A stretch of DNA of 39,402 nucleotides from Bacteroidales bacterium (GTDB lineage Bacteria; Bacteroidota; Bacteroidia; Bacteroidales; Muribaculaceae). How positions within the stretch are numbered: position 1 is the stretch's first letter; the number at the start of each line of letters is the position of its first letter. The DNA lies in contig CAAFXO010000005.1 of assembly GCA_900766975.1 (NCBI GenBank), positions 1 to 39,402 on the forward strand, given 5' to 3'. The notes below the pieces were generated by a model. That model searched no databases. It was not told the origin of the DNA and saw only the letters and a program-made list of their open reading frames with translations. The position numbers were made by a program, and so were the translations under genes. Below are positions 23,966-31,604 of this stretch, piece after piece.

Positions 23966-25315
23966 TTAGCGACGAGCTCTCTTGGCTTGGCGCATCTGCT
24001 TCGCCATCTGCATCGGGCTCATGTTCGAGACTTTGTGCATCATCTTGCGCATATCTTCGAACTGCTTGAGCAGACGGTTCACCTCCTCGAGTTTCGTGCC
24101 CGAACCCTTGGCGATGCGCTGGCGGCGCGATCCCTTGATGCAGTCGGGGTTGGCACGCTCGTAGGGGGTCATCGAGCCGATGATAGCCTCGATCGACTTG
24201 AAGGCATTGCCATCCAGGTCGACATTGTCCAATCCCTTGGTCATCTTGCTCATGCCCGGAATCATGCCGATCAGGTCGGTGAGTTTACCCATCGATTTGA
24301 TCTTCTGTATCTGCGAGAGGAAGTCGTCGAAATCGAACTTGTTCGTTTTGATCCTTGTCTCTATTCTCTTGGCTTCATCCTCGCTGATGGCGCTGTTGAT
24401 GCGGTTGACAAGTTCCTGCACATCGCCGCCACCGAGGATACGGCTTGCCATGCCTCGAGGGTCGAACACTTGGATACCCTCCATCCCTTCGCCGGTGCCG
24501 ATATACTTGATAGGCTTGGTCACCACGGCGCGGATCGAGATCGCCGCACCACCCTTGGTGTCGCCATCGAGCTTGGTCATCACCACGCCGTCGAAGTCGA
24601 TGCGGTCGTTGAAGGCCTTGGCAGTGTTGACGGCATCCTGACCGGTGGTGGCATCCACCACGAAGAGGGTCTCTTGAGGATTGATGGCATTCTTGATATT
24701 CTCGATCTCCTGCATCATCTCCTCGTCGACTGCCAGACGGCCGGCGGTGTCGACGATCACCACGTTATAGTTCTCCGACTTGGCGTAGGCGATGGCTTCG
24801 CGAGCGATAGCCACCGGATCTTTCGAATCTTCGCGGGTGAACATAGGCACGCCCACCTTCTCGCCGTTGACACGGAGCTGCTCGCGTGCTGCCGGACGAT
24901 ACACGTCGGCACCCACCAGCAGAGGGCGCTTACCCTTCTTCTCCTTCAGGAGCTTGGCTATCTTGGCGGCAAAGGTGGTCTTACCTGCACCCTGCAGACC
25001 CGACATCAAGATCACTGCCGGATGCCCATCGGCGTTGAGGGGCACTGCCTCTTCGCCCATCAGCTTTACCAACTCATCGTGTACGATCTTGAGCATAAGC
25101 TCCTTGGGCTTCAGGGCGTTGATCACTTTCTGACCCATCGCCTCTTGTTTCACCCTGTCGACAAATGCCTTGGCAACATTATAGTTGACGTCGGCAGCGA
25201 CCAATGCCTTTCTTATATCTTTGGTCGTCTCGGAGATGTTGATCTCGGTGATGCGTCCTTGTCCTTTGAGGATTTTGAATGAGCGCTCAAGTCGCTCGGT
25301 AAGATTATTGAACAT
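23966..25315 (-). CDS. ffh: Signal recognition particle protein Ffh
   Basis: A 449-residue GTPase that delivers nascent membrane proteins to the translocon together with 4.5S RNA and FtsY. An N domain (residues 1-90) precedes the G domain with G1 GLQGAGKTT (106-114), DTAGRLAVDEEMM (G3), TKLDGDTKGGAA (G4) and the insertion-box region. The C-terminal M domain (from about residue 320) is rich in Met and basic residues (GMIPGMSKMTKGL, MRKMMHKVSNMSPMQMAKQM) for signal-peptide and RNA binding. The start ATG gives the family N-terminus MFNNLTERLERSFKIL. It lies 36 nt after panD and 63 nt before the YbiT-like gene on the minus strand, probably one transcript from panC. Confidence 0.97.
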   Translation of the reverse strand: MFNNLTERLERSFKILKGQGRITEINISETTKDIRKALVAADVNYNVAKAFVDRVKQEAMGQKVINALKPKELMLKIVHDELVKLMGEEAVPLNADGHPAVILMSGLQGAGKTTFAAKIAKLLKEKKGKRPLLVGADVYRPAAREQLRVNGEKVGVPMFTREDSKDPVAIAREAIAYAKSENYNVVIVDTAGRLAVDEEMMQEIENIKNAINPQETLFVVDATTGQDAVNTAKAFNDRIDFDGVVMTKLDGDTKGGAAISIRAVVTKPIKYIGTGEGMEGIQVFDPRGMASRILGGGDVQELVNRINSAISEDEAKRIETRIKTNKFDFDDFLSQIQKIKSMGKLTDLIGMIPGMSKMTKGLDNVDLDGNAFKSIEAIIGSMTPYERANPDCIKGSRRQRIAKGSGTKLEEVNRLLKQFEDMRKMMHKVSNMSPMQMAKQMRQAKRARR

Positions 25316-25351
25316 ATCGGTAGTAGGGTCTGTTTTATCTTGTTAATTCTC

Positions 25352-25717
25352 TTATATCTTATAGGCTTTGGGCAGGAGGTTGGTGCGAGTGTCGGGGAAG
25401 ATGACTCTCGGCTTCAGGTCGCGAGCCTCTTCGGGGGTGACCAGCGCGTATGTCATGATGATCACCACGTCGCCGGGCTGTGCCTTACGGGCAGCCGCGC
25501 CATTGAGGCAGATCACGCCCGAACCTGCTTCCCCTTCGATCACGTAGGTGTCGAAACGCTCGCCATTATTATTGTTGACTATCCAAACTCGTTGGCCGGG
25601 AAGGATGTCGGCAGCGCGCAGAAGGTCGCCGTCGATGGTGATGCTTCCCACATAGTTGAGATCCGCCTGGGTCACAGTGACGCGATGGATCTTCGATTTC
25701 ATCATTTCTATTAGCAT
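25352..25717 (-). CDS. panD: Aspartate 1-decarboxylase
   Basis: A 121-residue pyruvoyl enzyme that makes beta-alanine from aspartate for pantothenate synthesis. The self-cleavage site is the Gly-Ser in NYVGSITID, and NNNNGERFDTYVI and GAAARKAQPGDVVII follow as in the family. I start it at MLIEMMKSKIHRV (ATG 25717). An in-frame GTG three codons upstream is possible, but the family starts near MLIE/MMKSK. It lies downstream of panC in the same direction with only about 12 nt between, so both are made together for the beta-alanine plus pantoate condensation. Confidence 0.95.
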   Translation of the reverse strand: MLIEMMKSKIHRVTVTQADLNYVGSITIDGDLLRAADILPGQRVWIVNNNNGERFDTYVIEGEAGSGVICLNGAAARKAQPGDVVIIMTYALVTPEEARDLKPRVIFPDTRTNLLPKAYKI

Positions 25718-25728
25718 ATCAGCCACTG

Positions 25729-26583
25729 TTATTTATAGCGAATGTTGTCGATGAGTCTTATTTTGCCACAATATACTGTGATACATCCCACCACTGAGTC
25801 GCTCTCTTCCCACTCGGCTACGGGGAGCAGCGTTCTGCCATCCACGATCTCGTAATATTCCACCTCGAGTTCGGGCTGAGCATTGATGCTTTCGACCACC
25901 ATATCGTGGGTGGCTTGCACCGAGTGCTCTTTGGCATAATCGAGCGATGCCTTGAGGCTGCGATAGATCTCGGGGGCTATGGCACGCTGCTCGGGGGTGA
26001 GCAGTGCGTTGCGACTCGAGAGTGCCAGGCCATCGTCGCCACGCTTGATGGGGCATGCCACGATCTCTATGTCGATACCCTCGCTCGCCACCATATTGCG
26101 GATCACGGCGATCTGCTGGAAGTCCTTCTCGCCGAAATAGGCGCGAGTCGGCGTCGCCATGCCGAAGAGCTTCGACACGATCTCGGCAACTCCCTGGAAA
26201 TGTCCGGGGCGATATTTCCCCTCCATCACTGTGGCAGCGGTGCCCAACTCAAATTCCCGGCGCTCGCGACCATCCACTCCCCCGGGGTAGATTTCCTCAA
26301 CCGAGGGAGCAAATACTGCCGACGCTCCCGCCTCTCGCAAGAGGGCGAAATCATCCTCCTCCTTGCGTGGATAGGTGGCAAGGTCGGTAGGATTGTTAAA
26401 CTGTGTCGGGTTCACAAAGAGACTCACCAACACTATGTCGTTCTCCGACACTGCTTTCGTTACCAACGAAATGTGGCCGGCATGCAACGCACCCATCGTG
26501 GGCACAAGCCCGATGGAGCGACCATTCTTACGTTCGTTCGATACATACTCGCCAAGCTCGGCGACTGTCCGTATTATCAACAT
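25729..26583 (-). CDS. panC: Pantothenate synthetase
   Basis: The 284-residue ATP-dependent ligase joins pantoate and beta-alanine to give pantothenate. The nucleotidyl-transferase HxGH motif is in VPTMGALHAGHISLV (residues 27-41), FVNPTQFN follows, the central FGEKDFQQIAVIRNMV is typical, and LSSRNALLTPEQR replaces KMSKS. Length and N-terminus (MLIIRTVAELGEYV) match the family. It is the first gene of panC-panD-ffh and lies divergent from the glycogen-synthase-like gene. Confidence 0.97.
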   Translation of the reverse strand: MLIIRTVAELGEYVSNERKNGRSIGLVPTMGALHAGHISLVTKAVSENDIVLVSLFVNPTQFNNPTDLATYPRKEEDDFALLREAGASAVFAPSVEEIYPGGVDGRERREFELGTAATVMEGKYRPGHFQGVAEIVSKLFGMATPTRAYFGEKDFQQIAVIRNMVASEGIDIEIVACPIKRGDDGLALSSRNALLTPEQRAIAPEIYRSLKASLDYAKEHSVQATHDMVVESINAQPELEVEYYEIVDGRTLLPVAEWEESDSVVGCITVYCGKIRLIDNIRYK

Positions 26584-26669
26584 GATTTTTTTTGAATTTC
26601 TTCTTGCGTTTTGCTTCTATTGTCACCTCGTATTGATAACCTCGGCGACAACATAATGGTTTAACTCAG

Positions 26670-26833
26670 CAAAATTACAACAAATTAATCAAACATTATA
26701 ATTTTTCGGACTAAAACGACACTTTTAACTCAAAATTGGGGTGTAATCACCCCTCAGTAAGTTAATTTTTAATAAAAACTGACTCGCACAGTTGGTGTTA
26801 TGCCCCGAAAGTGGGATTTTTTTATTAATTTTG
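26670..26833. promoter_or_regulatory. Divergent promoter region between panC and the GT5-like gene
   Basis: The 310-bp AT-rich spacer (26584-26893) holds a minus-strand -7 box TAATTTTG (26677-26670) for panC and a plus-strand TAATTTTG (26826-26833) for the GT5-like gene. Neither has a good TTG at 19-21 bp. I see no hairpin or ORF of note in the rest. Confidence 0.45.
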
Positions 26834-26893
26834 CGTTTCAAATAGCGTCTGCTTAATTTTCAGGGCTGAAATCCCGCCGACGCGAATGTATAA

Positions 26894-27715
26894 ATGATGG
26901 CAGCTAACAAGATAATATTCGTTTCGCAAGAGATCTCTCCTTATCTCGCCCATACCCTCAATGGCGCTTGGGGCAAGACTCTACCCCAGTCGATCCAATC
27001 TCGCAAGTACGAGGTTAGGGTCTTTATGCCCGATTATGGCGACATCAATGAGCGTCGTAATCAGCTTCATGAGGTGATCCGCCTGAGCGGCATCAATATC
27101 TCGATCGGCGATACCGACCACCCCTTGGTGGTGAAGGTGGCGTCGATGCAACCCTCTCGTATCCAAGTCTATTTCATCGACAATGATGATTATTTCCAGA
27201 AGTCGGCTGATGATGTCGACCCGTTCGGCTCCAACCGCGCCGACAATGATGAGCGTATCATCTTCTTCGCTCGCGGCACTATGGAGACGGCTCGCAAGCT
27301 CCGCTGGGAGCCGGAAGTAATGCAGGTGTCGGGATGGGTATCTACCCTCGTGCCCCTCTATCTGAAGCGCCTCTTCGCCGACGGCCCGGCGTTCGACAAT
27401 ACGAAGTTGGTTTACACCATCCTCCCCGAAGAGCCCATCGAAGCTCTCGACCGCGCTTTCTTCCGGAAACTCGCCGAGGAGGGTGTCGCCCCTGAGGATA
27501 TCGCCCCCTTCGAGGCCGAGGAGGAGCTTACCATCAAGACGCTCCATCGCATGGCTATCAAGTATGCCGACGCTGTTGTCTTCCAGACTCCCGAGGTCGA
27601 CGAGGAACTCAAAGCCTATTGCGACGCCATGGGCAAGCAGACTCTCCATCTCACCGGCGAGGGCGATTTCGCCGACCAATACAACGACCTCTATCACTCG
27701 CTCATGGGTAAATAA
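26894..27715 (+). CDS. Glycogen/starch-synthase-like protein, N-terminal GT5 domain only
   Basis: The 273-residue product resembles the N-terminal half of GT5 starch synthases: KIIFVSQEISPYLAH at the start, VRVFMPDYGDINERRNQLHEVIRLSGI, VYFIDNDDYF, DNDERIIFFARGTMETARKL, then a partly altered QVSGWVSTLVPLYLK where full enzymes have H-D/HGW-T. The usual KTGGL-like loop and the whole C-terminal GT1-like half with the nucleotide-sugar site are absent. Such short forms divergent from panC are common in Bacteroidales (from memory) and may not be active synthases. The DUF4270 gene follows after 44 nt, so the two are likely co-transcribed. Confidence 0.85.
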   Translation: MMAANKIIFVSQEISPYLAHTLNGAWGKTLPQSIQSRKYEVRVFMPDYGDINERRNQLHEVIRLSGINISIGDTDHPLVVKVASMQPSRIQVYFIDNDDYFQKSADDVDPFGSNRADNDERIIFFARGTMETARKLRWEPEVMQVSGWVSTLVPLYLKRLFADGPAFDNTKLVYTILPEEPIEALDRAFFRKLAEEGVAPEDIAPFEAEEELTIKTLHRMAIKYADAVVFQTPEVDEELKAYCDAMGKQTLHLTGEGDFADQYNDLYHSLMGK

Positions 27716-27759
27716 TCACTTGCCTGCCAAGTATATCATTAACATAGAATTACCATCGA

Positions 27760-29181
27760 ATGAAGCATAATATATTGACAGCGGTTTTCGCCCTGATGTT
27801 GCTGATGCTCACTGCCTGTGAAGATGAAGTCAGCACCATCGGCCAGTCGATCTACGAAGGCACAGTAGCCATCAAGGTAGACTCGATCGTGGGCAAGATT
27901 CAAGCCGCAAGTTTCAAGGCGGATGATGTCGACTCGCGCAACGCTACCAAGCTCCTGGGACGCATCAACGTGCCGGAGTATGGCAGCCTTGACTGCTCGT
28001 TTGTCACCGAGATGCTCTGCGCCTCGAAGATGAACATTCCCGACTCGATCACTGTCAATGACCTCGACTCGATGAGACTCGTGCTCTCTGTGCCCCGAGG
28101 CTCGCTTACCGGAGACTCTTTGGCGCCTCAGCAACTCAAAGTCTACCATCTCGGCAAGAGACTTCCCTCCGTGCCGGGGGCTTCGTTCGACCCCTCCGAA
28201 TATTACCATCCCGACTCGCTGATGGGTAGCCGAAGCTATAGCCTCTCCAACATCTCCAAAGGCGACTCGGCTATGAAGAAGGAGGCATATATCCGCATCC
28301 CCGTCAAGCTGAACTCGATGAAGTTGGCGCGTGAACTCTTCACCAAGTATCGCAATAACGACCCGGTGTTCGAATGGCCTTCGACCTTCAACGACTATTT
28401 CCATGGCATCTACGTCGAGCAGAATTTCGGCAACGGATGTATCGCCAATATCGCCGGTGCCGACTTCTTCACATATTGGCATCGCACAGAGAAGAGAAGT
28501 GTGATGCAACCCGATTCGACCTATGCTCCCCAGGATGTAGTGGTTAGAGACTCGATATGCCTCCTCGGTGCGCAGCCCGAAGTCGTGTCGAGCAATATCA
28601 TCTCCTATAAGATTTCCGACAAGATCGAGCAGCTGGTGGCTGATGGCAGCGAAGTGATCACCACCCCCGGCGGCTATATGATGAGCCTCAAATATCCGGT
28701 GCTCGACCTGATAGATGCATATCGCGACCAGGGCATGGCGCTCTCAGTCGTGTCAAGCCTCTCGATGGAAATTCCCGCCAAGGCCATTAGCAATGACTAT
28801 GGCCTCTCGGTGGCGCCCTACCTGCTTATGGTCAAGAAGAAAGACTATGAATCCTTCTTCAAGGAGAACAAGGTGCCCGATGGCGTCAACTCCTTCTATG
28901 CCGAATATGACACCGAGAGCGGCAGCTACAAGTTCAGCTCCATGCGCTCCTATTTCGTCGAGAAATATCAAGCCTACAAGGATGGCACGTACGTCGACGA
29001 GGAGGAATCGGAGTTCTACCTCGTGCCCGTGTCTATCGCCAAGGAGACCGTCGAAAACTATTCCAGCACCGTCACCTACGTGACTCGCTGTCAGCCATAT
29101 CTCGAGAAGCCGACCATGACACTTCTCGACACCGACAAGTCGGTGATCTGCTTTACCTACGCCGTGCAGAAAGTCAAATAA
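27760..29181 (+). CDS. DUF4270-family lipoprotein
   Basis: A 473-residue protein with a lipoprotein signal peptide: hydrophobic core FALMLLMLTAC with the lipobox LTAC, Cys at residue 20, followed by acidic EDEV. The start of the mature part (STIGQSIYEGTVAIKVDSI) and the YIRIPVKLNSMKLARELF segment match DUF4270, a family of secreted Bacteroidetes proteins without known biochemical function. Strand-rich and rich in Ser/Asp. It sits downstream of the GT5-like gene as in other Bacteroidales. A dispersed repeat (copy D) follows 22 nt after the stop. Confidence 0.88.
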   Translation: MKHNILTAVFALMLLMLTACEDEVSTIGQSIYEGTVAIKVDSIVGKIQAASFKADDVDSRNATKLLGRINVPEYGSLDCSFVTEMLCASKMNIPDSITVNDLDSMRLVLSVPRGSLTGDSLAPQQLKVYHLGKRLPSVPGASFDPSEYYHPDSLMGSRSYSLSNISKGDSAMKKEAYIRIPVKLNSMKLARELFTKYRNNDPVFEWPSTFNDYFHGIYVEQNFGNGCIANIAGADFFTYWHRTEKRSVMQPDSTYAPQDVVVRDSICLLGAQPEVVSSNIISYKISDKIEQLVADGSEVITTPGGYMMSLKYPVLDLIDAYRDQGMALSVVSSLSMEIPAKAISNDYGLSVAPYLLMVKKKDYESFFKENKVPDGVNSFYAEYDTESGSYKFSSMRSYFVEKYQAYKDGTYVDEEESEFYLVPVSIAKETVENYSSTVTYVTRCQPYLEKPTMTLLDTDKSVICFTYAVQKVK

Positions 29182-29202
29182 TCAGCCACGCTCCGTAAGC
29201 CC

Positions 29203-29228
29203 AAATTTTTTAAGGAACGAGCTCTAAG
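29203..29228 (+). repeat. Dispersed repeat, copy D
   Basis: An A/T run ending TTTTTTAAGG, then AACGAGCTCTAAG. It lies between the DUF4270 stop and the CapA start. One base differs from the core (GAGCTC for GCGCTC). Confidence 0.65.
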
Positions 29229-29263
29229 CCCATTATCCTAACCCATTAATACCCATCCTCACT

Positions 29264-30370
29264 ATGATGAAACTCCTTCTCTTCAGTCTTCTCTCCTTTT
29301 TGACCGGAGCAGCCACCCCTGGTGCTGACTCCCCTCAGGGTGCCGACCTCCTATTCGTCGGCGACGCCATGCAACATCAAGCCCAACTCGATCGGGCTCA
29401 AGAACTCGGTAAGGATATGGGCACCGGTTACGATTATTCCACATGCTTCACATATATCGCGCCGACCATCACCGAAGCCGACTACGCCGTCTGCAACCTT
29501 GAAGTGCCACTCGCCGGAGGCCCCGACTATTCAGGATACCCCTGCTTCTCAGCCCCCGACTCTTACGCCAAGGCCCTCAAAGATGCCGGTTTCGATATGT
29601 TCCTCACCGCCAACAACCACTGTCTCGACCGTCGCGACAAAGGAGCACGCCGCACTCTCGTCGGCCTCGACTCCCTCGGCGTTGACCACATCGGCACGTA
29701 TGCCGACGCCGCCGACCGTCAGAAGAAAGTGCCTTTCATCAAAACCATCAACGGTATCAAATTCGGATTCCTCAACTATACTTACGGCACCAACGGCATC
29801 GAACCCAAAGATGGCATCGAAGTAGCCCTTATTAATAAGGAGAAAATGGCGCAAGAGATTGCCCTGACACGCAATGCCGGCGCCGAAATCGTGGTAGTAG
29901 CCATCCACTGGGGTGTCGAATATGTGTTGCTGCAAAACCGCAACCAGGAAGAGATTGCCCAATTCCTCGTGGATCAAGGCGTTGACATGGTGATCGGAGG
30001 CCATCCCCACGTGATCCAGCCCATGAAAGTCGTGCACAACGACAAAGAAGACAAAGACGTGCTCGTGGTATACTCCTTGGGCAACTTCATCAGCAACATG
30101 AAGACCGCCGACACGCGCGGCGGAGCCTTGGTAAGAGCCCGTGTAGAGCGCGACAAAGATGGCAAAGCACGCTTCGTCAAAGCCGACTACGACACCTTCT
30201 TCGCCGCCAAACCGTGGGGCCCGGCAGCCAATTTCACCGTAATCCCCAGCTGGATGCCCGACAAGATCCCTGCCGCCCAGCTCGACCACTGGAGAATCTT
30301 CGAACGCGGAGCCACCAAAATCTTCGACCGGCACAACCAAAACGTACCCCGCCGCCACCCCGCCAACTAA
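29264..30370 (+). CDS. CapA-family (PGA_cap) secreted protein
   Basis: A 368-residue protein with an N-terminal signal peptide (MMKLLLFSLLSFLTGAATPG). The metallophosphoesterase-like CapA core is evident: DLLFVGDAMQHQAQ (metal-binding Asp), VCNLEVPLAG, LTANNHCLDR with the NxH pair, VVVAIHWGVEY, GGHPHVIQPMKV and VVYSLGNFISN. The named prototype takes part in poly-gamma-glutamate capsule synthesis, but most homologues in Bacteroidales are of unknown substrate. It is probably periplasmic. No capsule genes lie nearby. Repeat copy D precedes it. Confidence 0.92.
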   Translation: MMKLLLFSLLSFLTGAATPGADSPQGADLLFVGDAMQHQAQLDRAQELGKDMGTGYDYSTCFTYIAPTITEADYAVCNLEVPLAGGPDYSGYPCFSAPDSYAKALKDAGFDMFLTANNHCLDRRDKGARRTLVGLDSLGVDHIGTYADAADRQKKVPFIKTINGIKFGFLNYTYGTNGIEPKDGIEVALINKEKMAQEIALTRNAGAEIVVVAIHWGVEYVLLQNRNQEEIAQFLVDQGVDMVIGGHPHVIQPMKVVHNDKEDKDVLVVYSLGNFISNMKTADTRGGALVRARVERDKDGKARFVKADYDTFFAAKPWGPAANFTVIPSWMPDKIPAAQLDHWRIFERGATKIFDRHNQNVPRRHPAN

Positions 30371-30700
30371 CCCTCTCCCGCCATCCACTTTTTTTCTAAA
30401 TGATTGTAAATGAACCCAATCTGCGTGGAAAAGTATCAGAAAATAGGTTAAATCTGAGGTTGAAAAAAACCGTGTAAATCCGCCCAATCCATAGTTGGCA
30501 GATCAAAGAAGAGAAGTAGACTACCGAGCTCGGTCTAAGGCATTAGCCGCCTTCCTCATATATGGCTTATTCTTTGAATATGTCGGGAATTTTTTCGATA
30601 TTTGCGGTCGGAGAGGGTTATTACCTTCTGCGTTTTGGGTGGATGGGTTTGGTGAATATTTGGTTTTAGCACGCGCTCTTAAACGTAAAAAAGAAGTATT
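30371..30700. other. Gene-free stretch with two degenerate repeat copies
   Basis: I see no convincing gene. There is a 12-bp palindrome ACCGAGCTCGGT (30523-30534) followed by CTAAGG, a possible diverged copy of the dispersed repeat. At 30664-30684 there is a clearer copy (TTTTAGCACGCGCTCTTAAA), 17 nt before the macrodomain-like gene. An open frame at 30495-30743 (TTG start) has an unlikely composition. Confidence 0.5.
30664..30684 (+). repeat. Dispersed repeat, copy F
   Basis: TTTTAGCACGCGCTCTTAAA. It forms the left, plus-oriented member of an inverted pair with copy H (31191-31214), the two enclosing the macrodomain-like gene. Confidence 0.65.
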
Positions 30701-31090
30701 ATGTACGATAGAAGATATACACCCGGAAGGATTTCGGAATTGAAAGAGAATGAGATATTCGTGTTTGGCAGCAACCTGGCAGGCGCCCATGGAGGCGGCG
30801 CAGCGCGGTTGGCTTACTCACGTTTTGGTGCCGTCTGGGGCGAAGGTGTCGGCTTGCATGGACAGACCTACGCCATCCCCACGATGCAGGGTGGCGTGGA
30901 AACCATCAAGCCATACGTAGATGAGTTCATCAGCTTTGCCAAGGAGCACGCAGGACTCACCTTCCTCGTTACGAGAATAGGATGTGGCATAGCCGGATTC
31001 CGCGACAAGGAGATAGCCCCACTCTTCGCCGAAGCCCTCGACATAGCGAACATAATTCTGCCAAAAGAGTTCGTGGAAAACATCCGGTGA
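30701..31090 (+). CDS. Small macrodomain-like protein of phage/accessory type
   Basis: A 129-residue cytoplasmic protein with no signal peptide. IFVFGSNLAGAHGGGAARLA (residues 20-39) resembles the Asn/Gly-rich ligand loop of small macro-like proteins found in phages and mobile regions (the A1S_2505 type, from memory). GLHGQTYAIPTMQ, FLVTRIGCGIAGFRDKEIAP and a final helix follow in the same order. Macrodomains bind or hydrolyse ADP-ribose and related nucleotides; the activity of this subgroup is not known to me. It stands alone between inverted copies of the dispersed repeat. The start at ATG 30701 has the AT-rich leader usual in Bacteroidetes. Confidence 0.82.
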   Translation: MYDRRYTPGRISELKENEIFVFGSNLAGAHGGGAARLAYSRFGAVWGEGVGLHGQTYAIPTMQGGVETIKPYVDEFISFAKEHAGLTFLVTRIGCGIAGFRDKEIAPLFAEALDIANIILPKEFVENIR

Positions 31091-31105
31091 AGCCGTGTCC
31101 GCACC

Positions 31106-31122
31106 GACATGGCGCTCTAAGG
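31106..31122 (+). repeat. Partial dispersed repeat, copy G
   Basis: CATGGCGCTCTAAGG keeps only GCGCTCTAAGG. It lies 16 nt after the stop of the macrodomain-like gene. Confidence 0.4.
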
Positions 31123-31190
31123 TTGAAGAGGATGGCGAAGTAGTGGACAAGAGGTCTGGAAAGAACAAGAAAGTAGAAAATCTGTAAATT

Positions 31191-31390
31191 TAGAGCGCGT
31201 TCCTTAAATTTTTTGGGCCGTAGGGGTAACTTCAACGTTCCATAGATTTTAGGAATTGCAAATTGAATTTAACATTTTGTTAACATTATTCTATAAAAGA
31301 GTTAAAATGATAACAAAATTAGCAATGGATACCGGTAAATTTAGTTACCTTTGTCCTACGACCCCAAAAATTTTAAGGAACGCGCTCTTA
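31191..31390. repeat. Imperfect inverted repeat of about 45 bp around a 115-bp AT-rich core (copies H and I)
   Basis: Copy H (31191-31214, minus orientation) and copy I (31366-31390, plus) each carry the dispersed core AAGGAACGCGCTCT. The similarity extends outward: reading toward the core repeat, both arms begin GTTACC, continue CCTACG, then CCC and an A/T run. The right arm has five extra bases (TTTGT) completing a -7 box. The centre is AT-rich and has no ORF. Confidence 0.75.
31346..31353 (+). promoter_or_regulatory. -7 box reading into the WCTA gene
   Basis: TACCTTTG, an exact TAnnTTTG, in the right arm of the 31191-31390 inverted repeat. A clear -33 TTG is missing. The mirror position in the left arm lacks the TTTGT bases, so only the right arm is a candidate promoter. 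Confidence 0.45.
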
Positions 31391-31604
31391 TATAAAAATA
31401 AAATTTATTGCCGACATAATAAAACTAATAAAGATTCGCTTCCAGGCTAAGTCTCAAGCCCCGGAAATCGAGCTTGTAGTTCATCGTAAACGGTATATCA
31501 CCATTGATGAAATATACGCCAAGCACTACGAAACAATAGACTATTCAATATTTTGTGATATCGTCAAAGCCGACCCGACATATTCGCCCGAAAAGCCCGA
31601 CAAA
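31377..31604 (+). other. In-frame coding-like extension without a standard start codon
   Basis: The frame of the gene starting at 31605 is open for 76 codons upstream, back to a TAA at 31374-31376 inside repeat copy I. The translation (for example VVHRKRYITIDEIYAKHY and FCDIVKADPTYSPEKP) reads smoothly into the annotated protein and looks like its true N-terminal part. No ATG, GTG or TTG occurs in this stretch, so either a rare start (ATT at 31407 or an ATA) is used or the original start was lost at the repeat. Confidence 0.6.

Noticed and set aside
23825..25282. A 485-codon plus-strand frame opposite ffh
   Set aside because: ffh is complete and certain on the minus strand; the opposite frame is Leu/His-rich without motifs.
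30495..30743. TTG-initiated open frame of 82 codons before the macrodomain-like gene
   Set aside because: It overlaps the true start of that gene and two degenerate repeats, and has no signal or motif I can support. It might be a spurious protein carried along in databases.
31191..31390. A site-specific invertible promoter of the Bacteroides capsule type
   Set aside because: The arms are imperfect and differ inside, no invertase gene is near and the known recombination-site sequences are not present. Kept only as one option under the palindrome finding.
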